From positions 28,038 to 92,037 of the forward strand of contig BLSF01000101.1 of the NCBI GenBank assembly GCA_012862575.1: a DNA stretch of 64,000 bases, written 5' to 3'. Origin of the DNA: Parietichytrium sp. I65-24A. Lineage: Eukaryota; Sar; Bigyra; Thraustochytrida; Thraustochytriidae. The notes beneath the pieces are model-generated. The model did not search any database. It saw nothing but the letters and a program-made list of their open reading frames with translations, and was not told the DNA's origin. This document shows, one piece after another, positions 50,884-61,310 of the stretch (position 1 is the stretch's first letter; every line of letters begins with the position of its first letter). The translations under genes were made by a program, and so were the position numbers.

Positions 50884-53230
50884 TGTCTCTGCTCTTGTGG
50901 ATTTCTCAATCTTCCGGCGAGGGGCTCCTTCAAGTCTTTTGAAGATGCTCCGTTCGGCCTGTTGAGGTACTGCTTGACCGTGAAGCTGGGATTGAGCGAA
51001 AGAGGTAACACTGACAGTGAGTACAGTGCACTCATAGTCGTGTGTACTCTAGTTTATCGTGCGAGCTCACGTCCTCGTCGCCAAGCATCGCCAAGCCTGA
51101 CAAGAGGTGCCAAATTTTGTATCGTGCATCGCGTTCCGACCGACTCGGACGACAAGTAGAACACGCTTTCGACCTGTGAAGTCTATTTCATCGCAAACAA
51201 GGCAGTCAATCATGAAGCGTGATTGGCGCGTATAAATGTTTTCTTCGTCGAAGCTTAGAACCGAAGAAGGCTTTGATTGGAAACACCTCAGTTGTCTAGC
51301 AAAGCCTTCCTCTTCCCACCTTGGCCGGCATCGAGGGTACGTAACGCTCTAAGTTACCAATCAATGAAAGCACAATCTGCAGGTTTTGTTTCGAGCCATT
51401 GTCTTCCACACAAGTCTACGGGCCAAGTTCTGCGTCACACTGTGTCTGCATGCGCGCCACCACAGAAAACCCATAGCTGTAGCCGAGTGGTTGGTTTCCT
51501 ATGGTTTCCTGCCGCCGATCGTCCCTCACTCCTTCACTTCAGTCCCTGTTCCTTGTGAACCCGGTGACCTCATTGGACGAAGCGGTTCCGACCGTGGCTC
51601 AATGCCATGAACCAGGCCCGCCTTAAGCTAGCACTCGTCCAAGTAAGCATTGGCAATCGAAGAATGTGTGCGACGCGAGCGCCACTGCGACGCTCAGCAC
51701 GTGAGTGCGAGTAGAGTAGCCAATGCGTGGCCGATACAAAGTGCATCTTCAGTCTGGTGAATGGGAGCTATTGGACCACACGTCGTGGCTGACCACTGGC
51801 GACACTGCTGGCGCTGAGCCATGCTATTTACGTCTCAAATTTTGTTGCTTCGGAGTTTTTGCGTTGACAAGATGATGATCATGATGGAACAAGAACTGAC
51901 TGCAAAGACGAGAACTCCACGAATTTGTGGCGTTTGGTTTGGGATGCCTTCAGTTCAGCGTGCGGTGCAACCGGCTCGAGGTGATCGACGGACATGTTGC
52001 GAGCACCAGATTGGAGGACGAAACGTTGCCAACTATTTGTTGAGTGAGTCTGGATTCTGAATTCTGAATTCTGAATTCTGAATTCTGGCAGATCGCAATT
52101 TCCACAGCTTGTGGACAGGTGTGTGAGCCATACAACACTTCGCGCCAGTGCCAGTCATTGCCAGCCATTGGCGATCCCAAATAATATTCCAAATATCCCA
52201 AAAAAGCATTCACTTACCCAATAAAGCTATGTGCTTCTCGCAGTTTTTAGTCGTTTTAGGTCTTGTTGCGAGAGTTTTGAGCGGTTCTGATTGGCTACTA
52301 AGCACAAGTCAAAGCACAAGTCTTGGACCACGAATTCACCTAAACGCGGTAGTAGAGAGGTCAGCTAGACCAAAAAGTTCAAACTCTGTCTTCGAGTCTT
52401 GAATGGATCCGGACTTTCCATGCTCGTGACCGTTGGCTTTCTAACAGCCGCTGCCAGCTGTTGAAAACGAATGAAACTCACGATAGACAAAGAGTTTCAG
52501 ATCGTTCGCATCATTACAACCTTCGATCGCGATGAACCGTGGGTTAACCTTTCCAACGTGTATGCTGCATGCGACATGACATCGCTTCGGTAACGAAGAT
52601 ATTTCAATGTAAGAAGAGAGAGTCGGTTATGCCAAGCCTGCCTCGTCTAGCCTGTGCCTCGCGGAAACTAGAAAACGCCAGCATTGTGCACAGAGGGCCT
52701 TACATCCCTGAACTTTGGGTTGGACCTTTGGGCTGCAATTTGACAAATTGTGTCCCCAACAGCACGGAACTGAGATGGTTCCCATAGAATTTGTGAATGA
52801 GAAAACGCCTAAACGGCTACTACACTTTCTCATGAAAAGTAGGATCTCCTACTTTCTCGATTCCCTGGAGACTCACAGTCTGACTCAATCTACACTAACG
52901 GATTTGTGAACAGGTTGTTGATTGAAATTTGACCATGAGTGCGGCTGCGCGTTAACACGATACTACTGACAACCGACAGTGCATCACAACCGACAGGGGC
53001 CAAGCGTCGTATTGACCGTAGCAGCTGTCAGTCAAAACATCGTTCGTTACATCAACCTGGAATCTATTCCAGTCATACGGCTTATGCGGAACGAGAGAAG
53101 GGGATGAAGAATGGCCACTCACCCTATCCTCCACTCCACCTCCTCATGACTTTATGGGCATTTGAGTGTATGCCAAACACTGCCTCCGCCAAGCGCGCAG
53201 CTGCGCTGCAGTCGAACGGGATGCTTCGCG
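50884..53230. other. 2.3-kb intergenic region
   Basis: Divergent space between FTR1 (-) and the duplicated membrane protein (+). It has a 7-base repeat (TGAATTC x4-5) at 52054-52089 and a TGACAGTGAG motif near 51010. Short frames show no family resemblance. A GTAGCCGAGTGGTT string near 51479 was checked as a tRNA start and rejected. Confidence 0.45.
52054..52089. repeat. (TGAATTC)n tandem repeat
   Basis: Five near-perfect 7-base units. Confidence 0.9.
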
Positions 53231-55195
53231 ATGACTCTGGCGGATGGCAGAATACACCCTGCTGATCTCTCCCAGCGCGGGAAGAAGGGCATTGCAGCCT
53301 CCGACCCCATCCGTGCGCGGGAGACTCGCCGTGTCATCACGGTGGACGAAAGATTCCGGAATTTGATCGTCATTGACGTGAACGCGACTCTCCTCGCATG
53401 GGCTATTGGGCGGGAAAGGGCGATGCGTATCGGCGAGGCTCTAAAAGGGAAGCGACGAGTTTTACACCTCATGTGGGTTTTTGCGACCGTCGCCTCTTTT
53501 CCTGCGCAGCTGATAGACAATATGCCTCTCCTGAATACATCCATCTTTCTCCTGGGGTTTCCATTTCTTCTCAACAAAGTACTCTTTCTGCACAAGGATC
53601 TATTGTTGGAGATCTTGTTCACTTTTGAGGGAGTTTATTTGACGAGCACTTGCCTGCTCTGTGGAGTCACGTGGAGTGACTTGGTGGAATATGATTCCCG
53701 CATCGCGCTGACAATTTTGATGGTCACAAGTTTCATGGTCATGGTCGTCATGGACGCAAGCCCGAGGGGGAGGAGGAACAATAAAGTGGGGTTGCTTTTG
53801 TATCTAATTTTCGCGCCTGTTTACGTTCTATTTCTTAATTCTGATTTGCTCAAAATTAGAAATCGGCCCATCAACCTCTTTGACGTGGGCGACATTCCAA
53901 TGTATGCACAAACCTTGGACATATTGCAGCAGTCACTGCTCTTTATGTGGATATTCGTGGCAAAAAATTTATACGTCATTGTGCGAAAACCAAACTCTCT
54001 CATACTTTTGCGGCCTCGTCTGCGTACTGAAAAGATCTCGGACTCGATCTACAAGTACTTGCCTTCCAAATTTGTGCACATCAAGGATCGGAGCTCTCAC
54101 CCTTCGCATAGCGCCGTCAACTTTCACGGCGTAGAGGATCTATTGGCTGCTGAGCACGCAGCACTGCAAGCGCAGACTGAAGCCTCAAGTCCAAAGCTGG
54201 CGATTTCGGCCAAACCGCCAATGCCAAGCTTCCATTCCGAGCTCGATTGTCTTCCGTGCCAGGACGACTCGGCGCGCGTTTGCTTTCTTATGCTTGAAGA
54301 ATCCAGCATCGGCGCCATACCGATCGACTCTTCGCACACTCTCGCGCGCGCGCTCTTCGGCGAGCGCATTGCTATGGGCTTTTGGCTGGCGCTCCGTTCC
54401 GGCAAGGTGACATTATTGCTGGCGACTGTTTGGCTCTGCTCCATCACGTGCGGTTTCCTCTGGTGGACGGGCATCCTACCGCCGCATTCCGAGAATGATG
54501 AGGTGCAGACAACCTCCAACTCAACAGCGCTGACTCGCACCTCAAGTCCGACCGCAAGCATAGATTACAGAGCGTCTTCGCAGGGCGACATGGCGGTACT
54601 CTGTGTGGTGCTCCTTGGGTTCCCATTCGTTATGCAGGGTTTGCTAATGTCGCTGCCCGCGATTCTCCGCAGGTTGCTCCGCACGTTTGAGGTCTGCTAC
54701 GTCGGGGGGCAGACGTTGAGCTGGGCGCAGTCCATGTGCTCTATCTTTCAATGGGACGCGAGGTGTGCCATGGTGGCTTTGGCCGCATGCAGTTTCCTGA
54801 TTTCGACCGTCTTTGACGCGTTCCATCCAACCGCGCAGCGCTTCTCAAAACTTGGGCTCGTCGCCGGCGCGTCATGGATTATTGCCATTCTGTCGTTGCA
54901 CGCGATGGGCGCCTACGCCAATATTACGGTTCTGAAGACGCAGTTCACGCTGGTGGATCGCGACGTAGAGGTGCAGAATCTCTCGTTTGCGGACCAGCGT
55001 GCGTGCGTGGTGCTAGCCTTCTTCGCCAAGAATTTGTACACCAACTTCCGCAGACCAGGCTTTTATGTTATGCTCAAGGCCCGCCTGGAGGTGCATGAGA
55101 TGTCTCTTGCTGATATTCGCGCCAAAATTGGAGAACTCAAACGCGACGCTGCCTCAAGGGCTGCCACTCACGTACATCTCGCCGCAGGGTCGTAG
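53231..55195 (+). CDS. Internally duplicated polytopic membrane protein, family unknown
   Basis: 654 aa from the first ATG (53231); the open frame upstream uses TTG. Two ~230-residue halves share order and signature. Half 1 (~105-290) has LLGFPFLLNKVLFL, ILFTFEGVYLT, YDSRIALTILMVTSFM, VVMDASPRGRRNNKVGLL and VAKNLYVIVRKPNSLILLRPRL. Half 2 (~395-625) has LLGFPFVMQGLLMSL, LLRTFEVCYVG, WDARCAMVALAACSFL, TVFDAFHPTAQRFSKLGLV and FAKNLYTNFRRPGFYVMLKARL. Each half has about six hydrophobic segments, linked by a soluble loop of ~110 aa. The repeated DAxxxxxxRxxKxGL and AKNLYxxxRxPxxxxLLxxRL blocks look like functional loops. I know no family with them. It could be a transporter or an unknown membrane enzyme. 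Confidence 0.85.
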   Translation: MTLADGRIHPADLSQRGKKGIAASDPIRARETRRVITVDERFRNLIVIDVNATLLAWAIGRERAMRIGEALKGKRRVLHLMWVFATVASFPAQLIDNMPLLNTSIFLLGFPFLLNKVLFLHKDLLLEILFTFEGVYLTSTCLLCGVTWSDLVEYDSRIALTILMVTSFMVMVVMDASPRGRRNNKVGLLLYLIFAPVYVLFLNSDLLKIRNRPINLFDVGDIPMYAQTLDILQQSLLFMWIFVAKNLYVIVRKPNSLILLRPRLRTEKISDSIYKYLPSKFVHIKDRSSHPSHSAVNFHGVEDLLAAEHAALQAQTEASSPKLAISAKPPMPSFHSELDCLPCQDDSARVCFLMLEESSIGAIPIDSSHTLARALFGERIAMGFWLALRSGKVTLLLATVWLCSITCGFLWWTGILPPHSENDEVQTTSNSTALTRTSSPTASIDYRASSQGDMAVLCVVLLGFPFVMQGLLMSLPAILRRLLRTFEVCYVGGQTLSWAQSMCSIFQWDARCAMVALAACSFLISTVFDAFHPTAQRFSKLGLVAGASWIIAILSLHAMGAYANITVLKTQFTLVDRDVEVQNLSFADQRACVVLAFFAKNLYTNFRRPGFYVMLKARLEVHEMSLADIRAKIGELKRDAASRAATHVHLAAGS

Positions 55196-55719
55196 AAAAC
55201 GAGCAAGAATGTTGCCAGCAGGTTGCAAGACATGCGAAAGAGTTAACAAACTTGCAAGACCTGCAAGTCTGGGGTGAACTGCAAGCAGCGGTTCCGCATT
55301 GCGTGAGCGTTTTGACCGTGTCATCAGACCAGCTCAAACTTGGACTTGGAAGTGAACCGCGGTTCCAACCTTATCAGCCAATCCAATTGACCGTGAAGAG
55401 ATGCTTGCAATCCTGTGCTCATTTCCAGAGATAATGCTCGCCACACTTTTAAGAAAGAATTGCACCAAACCCGCATGCATCAATCATCAATGATCAATGA
55501 TCGATGATTACAGAACACCTACCGCACATTACCGCCATCACAACACTCCTTCTAAGAGCTTGCCAGAAATTGCGAACACACACAAGTCGCGTCGCATGTC
55601 AACTGACAGACCACTCACTACATGTGCACATACATACATCAGCCAACTTTCTTCCGCACAGCTGGCGCACCATCGCCACTCACATCTATTACATCTATCA
55701 CAACTATCACACGAGCGCA
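55196..55719. other. Upstream region of the ankyrin-like gene
   Basis: Contains ATCAATGATC-type repeats at 55477-55508. An ATG at 55504 is in frame with the gene, but its 72 extra residues look like translated leader. Confidence 0.45.
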
Positions 55720-56331
55720 ATGTCAGACTCCCACGCAACCTTCCGCGCTGAGCTCGCGCACGCCGCGCGTTTCCGGAACGTTTCCCGCGTACGTGCGCTG
55801 CTGAGTGACGTTCCCACCAGCGCGGACACCGCGGACGCCGTGGACGTGGGGTTGGCGTACGCGCTGACGCAAGCAAGCTCGCGAGTGCCTCTCCCCGATG
55901 TGGGTTCCCTCATGCTTGCGTCAGCAGCCCCGGCTGAGTGTTGGGCAGTTACGCCGTCGGTTGATGTTTCCCCGGCGGGGCTACTTGGGGGAATAGCAGG
56001 TGGGGTGATACCTCCTGACGGAGAATCTTCGGATCTCCCGAATTTCCTGGCTGCCCTCTCACTCTCCTCTTCCTGTGAGGCCACAAAGGCGGCGGGTTCC
56101 GCACCGGAGAACCCGCCCGAGAACCCCGAGAACCCGCTGCAGCTGCTCCCGAGCGAGGAGATCGTGCGACTGCTACTGGACCACGGCGCGGACCCGGGCG
56201 CGGCTCTACCAGACGCGGCGCCCGAGGTGAGGGATTTGCTTGCAGTGGCGTACTGTGAGAAGCTGGCGCAAACTTTGATACCGGAACCGGCGCGCGACGT
56301 GTTGCTTGGCTTTTTGAACGGGATGCAATGA
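55720..56331 (+). CDS. Small ankyrin-repeat-like protein
   Basis: 203 aa from the ATG at 55720. The N-terminus (FRAELAHAARFRNVSRVRAL) looks like the start of an ankyrin helix pair. Near the C-terminus, EEIVRLLLDHGADPGAAL matches the ankyrin consensus LLLDHGADP. The middle is Ser/Pro/Glu-rich with PEN repeats (PENPPENPENP). Only one clear and one partial repeat are seen, so folding as an ankyrin domain is not certain. GC content is higher than the neighbours' (~60% in the body). Probably a cytosolic adaptor. A longer reading from the ATG at 55504 is possible but less likely. Confidence 0.65.
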   Translation: MSDSHATFRAELAHAARFRNVSRVRALLSDVPTSADTADAVDVGLAYALTQASSRVPLPDVGSLMLASAAPAECWAVTPSVDVSPAGLLGGIAGGVIPPDGESSDLPNFLAALSLSSSCEATKAAGSAPENPPENPENPLQLLPSEEIVRLLLDHGADPGAALPDAAPEVRDLLAVAYCEKLAQTLIPEPARDVLLGFLNGMQ

Positions 56332-56744
56332 GCAATTGAGAAAATGAGAAAATGAGAGAATGCGCGACAGAGTGAAGGGTAAGAAAAGCTTGGCGCTATG
56401 ACCGTCTGGGGCACAGCTGTGCTGTTAATTTGAGATGGGCTACTTTTAGATTTTGTTTGTTTCATAATTGTGAATTGAGAATTGTACATCCAGAAAAGCC
56501 TTCTCTTGATGGCGCAGGAGTTGAAAGATCCGCTCCTCCGACTGAAGTTCAAAATCATAGCTTCTGTCGATGCACGAAGTCGCATTTGTGGCCAAAGTTG
56601 CACAGTGCAACTTTCAAACTGGTGTGCAGTGCGTTAGCATCCTTCTGTGTGGAAAACTCTATAGCTTCTACTTCCGACAACGTCCTAGCGCGTGTCGCCG
56701 TTCGAACCGATTCTCAGAATGGCCAGCAAACGATTTTGCAATGA
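56332..56744. other. Intergenic region
   Basis: Between the ankyrin-like gene and the diverged 3' copy of the receptor gene. No gene recognised. Confidence 0.4.
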
Positions 56745-57412
56745 AGAATCGGAAGAGAAACCAGTGACACATATATCTTCATCATCATATGACTATTTTA
56801 CGAGAGCTGTAAATGAAGAGGAGGCGATGTGCGCTTTGGCCGGTAATACGTATTGCGAGAAGCCATGTCCCGCGTCGACTGAGAAGGATGTTGCGACTGT
56901 AGCCTGCTCCACTCTGAGGCTGCGGTTGTCGAGCTCGAGGTGAACACGATGGAGATGTCTTCCGGGCCTTCTTGGTCGCGGCATTCCTCGTAAGAATCTC
57001 TAATTTCAACATCGTCTTTCTGCACCTCAGCTTCTCCAAAAGGCGTCTCCGTATGCGTCGATTCAGCATCGCACTTCACGTTCTTCACCTTCTCTTCTGC
57101 TCTCGAGATCATGACCAGCTTGGCAAACACTATCAGAGCAAAAATTCCATGTAGAACAATCACGTACACTGACACGCCGTAAATCACATCTACGGTTTCT
57201 TTCGACGCATTTATGCGCAGAACCCCAAGCATTGAGAGTACAAGCAGCAACACCAAGGATCCAATCGCATGAGCAGTGAGGACGTTGTACTTGTACGGTC
57301 GAATGATGAAAATTCCCGCCATGGACAAGTTCAGTATGAGGCAAATAAAGACCAACCCGCCGTTCGCCGAGGCCTGATACACCAAAGCAAACACAGCAGC
57401 ACAAAGCATCTT
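56745..57412. repeat. Diverged copy of the receptor gene 3' end
   Basis: Matches 57896-58592 in order, roughly 85-90% identical by eye, and stops at the N (57413). It is more diverged than the other two duplicate pairs in the window. Confidence 0.85.
56798..57412 (-). CDS. Partial paralogue: C-terminal end of a polytopic receptor-like protein
   Basis: An open frame that begins at the N without a real start and encodes ~204 aa. It has three hydrophobic segments (CAAVFALVYQASANGGLVFI, TAHAIGSLVLLLVLSMLG, YVIVLHGIFALIVFAKLVMI) and a charged tail. It parallels the end of the 57947-63481 gene, but it carries the 13 bases missing there and keeps the frame through VLHGIFALIVFAK. The tail is Glu/Asp/Ser-rich with two Pro-Lys-Arg-Thr-like ends (YYRPKRTS). 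Because the other end lies across an assembly gap, it is a fragment of a second gene copy or a divergent allele. Confidence 0.75.
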   Translation of the reverse strand, partial: KMLCAAVFALVYQASANGGLVFICLILNLSMAGIFIIRPYKYNVLTAHAIGSLVLLLVLSMLGVLRINASKETVDVIYGVSVYVIVLHGIFALIVFAKLVMISRAEEKVKNVKCDAESTHTETPFGEAEVQKDDVEIRDSYEECRDQEGPEDISIVFTSSSTTAASEWSRLQSQHPSQSTRDMASRNTYYRPKRTSPPLHLQLS

Positions 57413-57413
57413 N
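57413..57413. other. Single N: probable contig junction
   Basis: One undetermined base that cuts the 56798-57412 frame at its upstream end. Confidence 0.8.
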
Positions 57414-57895
57414 AGTACGCATTTTTTCTGCTATTACTATGCAAAGATTTTAACGACGTTCGAAAATGTCTTTGCCAAGTGAGTGGTAACTACTTCCTTC
57501 GTTCACTCTATCTGTTTTCCCCGTTTACAGGTAATAGCTATTCTGTACGGGTATTGGAGCTCGCGCGTGAAACTCTACGCGTTGTCATAACATGAGTCTC
57601 AGAATTCAGATTTCAGACCTCACACGTCAGAACTACAACAGATTCACTGCCAATCTCGAGTCCTTCGACGGAGCCATCAGTACTGTCAGTACCGGTACGG
57701 ACAGGCTGAGGGGCGACTCAGACTCCAATCATCGGTGCGCGGACGATCATCCCGGCAAGTCATAGTCGAAATGGAGTGATTGCAAGAAGAGGAGTGGAAT
57801 GCAAATGGATGACTCGGAGCACTACAAATCCGTTTCCACCGGTGCAATTACTCGCGATTGTGGCCGACGCCGTGCCTTGTAAGCCTGAAAGCAAG
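57414..57895. other. Unique non-coding stretch between the two 3' copies
   Basis: No coding potential seen. It contains TCAGTACTGTCAGTACCGGTAC near 57678. It does not match the sequence left of the neighbouring copy. Confidence 0.4.
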
Positions 57896-57946
57896 AATCA
57901 GAAGAGGAAACAGAAACAAACATATCTTCATTATCACATGACTATT

Positions 57947-60900
57947 TCACGAGAGCTGCAAAGGGAGTGGCAGCGATGTGCGCTTTGGCCGGTAATAGGT
58001 ATTGCGAGAAGCCATGTCCCGCGTCGACTGCGAAGAAGCATGCGGCGGGGACCTGCTCCAGTCTGAGGCTGCGGTCGTTGAGCTCGAGGAGAACGCGAAC
58101 GAATCGTCTTCTGGTCCTCCTTGGTCGGGGCCTTCGTCGTCTGAATCAGCGATCTCAACATCCACTTTCTGCAACTCAGCTTCTCCAGAAGGAGTGTCCG
58201 CAGGCATGTCCGCAGGCGTGTCCGCAGGCGTGCCCACAGGCGCCGGTTTGGCATAGAGCTTCACGTTCCTCGCCTTCTCTTCAGCTCTCGAGATCATGAC
58301 CAGCTTCGCAAACACTATCCATGTAGCACAATCACGTACACAGACACTCCGTAAATCACATCTGTGTTCTCCTTCGACGCATTTGTGAGAAGAAAGCCAA
58401 GCATAGAGAGTACAAGCAGCAACACCAAGGATACAATCGCATGAGCAGTGAGGACGTTGTACTTGTACGGTCGAATGATGAGAATTCCAACCATGGACAA
58501 GTTCAGTACGAGGCAAATAAAGACCAACCCGCCGTTCGCCGAGGCCTGATACACCAAGGCAAACACAGCAGCACAAAGCATCTTGCGACATAGATCCAGG
58601 TGCTCAAAGTAGGCAAACGTGTACGATTTGCTCAGAAACGAAGCTGCTTTGCTGATCTGCAGCTTGAAGTTACTTGCTCGGCTATTTCTCTCCGTGCTCT
58701 GCTTCCTGTACACCATGTAAACAAACCAAGCCATGACGCCAATCGGATACACAACGATCATCATTCCAGCGTAGATGCGCCATGAAGCGCTCGAAGGAGT
58801 GTCATATAGTACAGTACGATCATTCGACAGGGTCCGAACAATCTCCGTGTCGCTCGTCGAGTATGAGTTGTATTGAAATGTCCCCAATATCGCAGTCGAG
58901 ACGCCAGGGTAGATGATGAACAACAGCATGCACGCCAAATTCAGAGAAAACCGGAACAGCTTGGCGCGAATCTGCTTTCGACGACTGTGCGAGAACACAT
59001 AAGTGACGATTCCGAGGATGAGAAGTGAGGCTGCCGGGCTGATAGTGTACAACAAGAGGTACAGGTGATGATTCATGCGTAAAAAGCAGTCTCCCTTAAG
59101 GCTCTGGATCAACTGCGCTACATCCACATTGAAAATTGCGTTCGCCCCTGCTGCATTCGGAAACATACCGACACGAATACCGAATGGCAACGCAACCTGA
59201 AAGAAACCCAGACTGATACGTGCGAGAACGTTGACATTCTCCAGAAACTGCTTGTCGAATGTTCGTCCGAAGAACTTTCTCGCTTTCTTCTGTTTCGCCA
59301 CCTCAATCTTGCGCAGTTTGTGCAGAAAAAGCATCGACGGAACGAGAATCAGAAGGATTCCAAAGCAAGCCCAGCCTACGATAACTCCTCTGTGCCTACT
59401 CATGGTCGCATCATCGCAGTATTGGCAGCCATCTCCGGTCATCCCATAACCTGTTATGCAACTCAGACAAAGCACGCCGGTGTGGTTTTCCCTGCAATAT
59501 ATATCACTGCCGCTGATATCCTCCAGCACACGGGGCGATCCTGTAAGGCTAGCATTCCCCAAGCCCTCGCGAGAGACGCAAAATTCCGGTGTAGGACACT
59601 TGTAGATACTCAACGTGTTCTTGGAGGCTCTCCAGTACCCTCCGCTGATACCCACACTCTCGACGGTTGTTCCTTCCTGAGAGCAGTCCACCTTGCGAAT
59701 TAGATCTTCGTCGTAACACGACTTGCTGACTCTTGTGCCGTCGCCTTTTGATAGAATGAGAAAATTCTTATCGGTCAAGCACTGACTAGCATCAGTCGAT
59801 CCGACCGATGCTGTGATTGGGAAATCTGGCGCGCAAGGAGTGCATCCCGTCTTTGTCAGATCACTACGGAACGTGCCAGCCTCACAAGGCTCGCACCGGT
59901 AAGGATCCAGTTTGCGAGTATGTCCCACTGGGCAGATTGATGGTGTAGACACCACAATAGGTGTGCTGAACGGCCCAACACCTGCAGAAGTAAATGCCGC
60001 GACAACGAACATGTATTCGGTGCCTGGAGTAAGATTTCCGATTCGGACCTGGTTGCCTTGAATCTTGCCGGACTGGTTAGCTTGAGTACCCGTGAGATTG
60101 AAGACATATCCTTCGATGACGCCATTCGGTTTCTCTGGAGCACCCCACCCAAAGTTAAGGCTTGTCTCCATTTGTTCGTTTATCAGCTCCACTCCAGTCG
60201 GAGGAGAATCAGGGGACGCGGCCAACGTCTTCCCTCGCCTCTCCAAACTGCTTGATCCTGATGTGAAACGAACCTCGTACAATGCATTCTCCAAGGCGTC
60301 GCCTAAAACATCCCACCTGTAAAACAGTGGTGTCACGCGAACATTGTAGTCCGTGTATGGCTCAAGATTGGCGAAGTTCCATCTCGGGACAACAGTGCAG
60401 TATGTCACCCAATCCTCCAAAGACATCTCTTCAAGAACGGCCTGAAGTTCAACCTTGAAGACCAAAAAAGGACTACCCACTTGATACGAAAGCTGCGGTC
60501 CCTCACCGCATGGGACCGTAAGTTCTGCTGAGATCCAGGACAGGGCCGTGGCGTTGCTATGCTTCCTATTAAACAAGTTGACTTCAACATCTTCTTCTTC
60601 TTCTTCGTCGTCTTCTTCGTTGTATTCTCCTTCTCCAGGGTCGGGCTCAGTCCAAATTTGTGATGCGTAGGAAGAATAGTCGAAGTAATCGCGATCATCA
60701 ACGCCAGGATCGGACCTCGTTGGCGTATCCTCATCTGGTGTAGTGTCCGAATTATTCGTAAACCAAAAGTCGGGGATGTGCTCGAATATCTGGCAACTGT
60801 CGATAAACGCTTCGAGAGACCATTCTATGTACAGGTTTTCTGAACCGGCTGTGATGTTGTCTACGTAAGGTGCGACTGGAGGCTCACCAAGTCTGTATTG

Positions 60901-61310
60901 AACTCTACTGATGGGAAAACCGGCAAAACCATTCTTGTCCGCACAAAGAGTTTCGTCTGAATACACCACCTTGTCAAACAGATTGATCGATCCCAGGTGG
61001 AAATAGTCGCAGATCAGAGTTTCTTCCGGCAAAGTGAGTGTATCTAAGGATTTGAGATTGTTCAATTCAACCGCGATCCCCGAAAACTCATTACCACGCA
61101 GATACAGCTTTTCCAATGCAGTGTAGCTCCCGATTGTAGCAGGCACAATTCCAGTGAACAGATTGTCAGAAAGATCCAACGTGGTAAGAACAGTCGAGCC
61201 CGTCTGACTCGGGAAGGTCCCAGACAAACTGTTATTCGCGGCCCAGAGTTGTTGCAGCTTGCTCACAGCCCCGAGGCTCGCGGGAAGGCTAGACGTGAAC
61301 TGATTATGGG
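57947..61310 (-). CDS. LRR-FN3-Cys-rich-polytopic receptor-like protein, C-terminal part
   Basis: Third part of one gene that begins at 63481. It opens with the last LRRs (NNSLSGTFPSQ, LTTLDLSDNLFTGIVP). Then come an acidic Asp/Glu tract (60585-60650), a fibronectin type III domain (PPTGVELINEQ to TPGTEYMFVVAAFTSAGVGP), a GCC2/GCC3-like Cys-rich module (CEPCEAGTFRSDLTKTGCTPC) and a second Cys cluster (CLSCITGYGMTGDGCQYC). About eight hydrophobic segments follow. The frame from upstream is lost at the A-run 61311-61315. It is lost again near 58319, where 13 bases present in the neighbouring copy are missing, so the uninterrupted reading stops at 58315 and the charged tail to 57947 is in another frame. 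Likely a surface sensor; ligand and effector unknown. Confidence 0.8.

Noticed and set aside
51475-51560. tRNA-like start GTAGCCGAGTGG
   Set aside because: No matching acceptor stem, anticodon arm or GGTTCGAA-type T loop at the right distance.
55504-55719. Longer start for the ankyrin-like protein
   Set aside because: An ATG exists, but the extra 72 residues look like translated leader with repeats.
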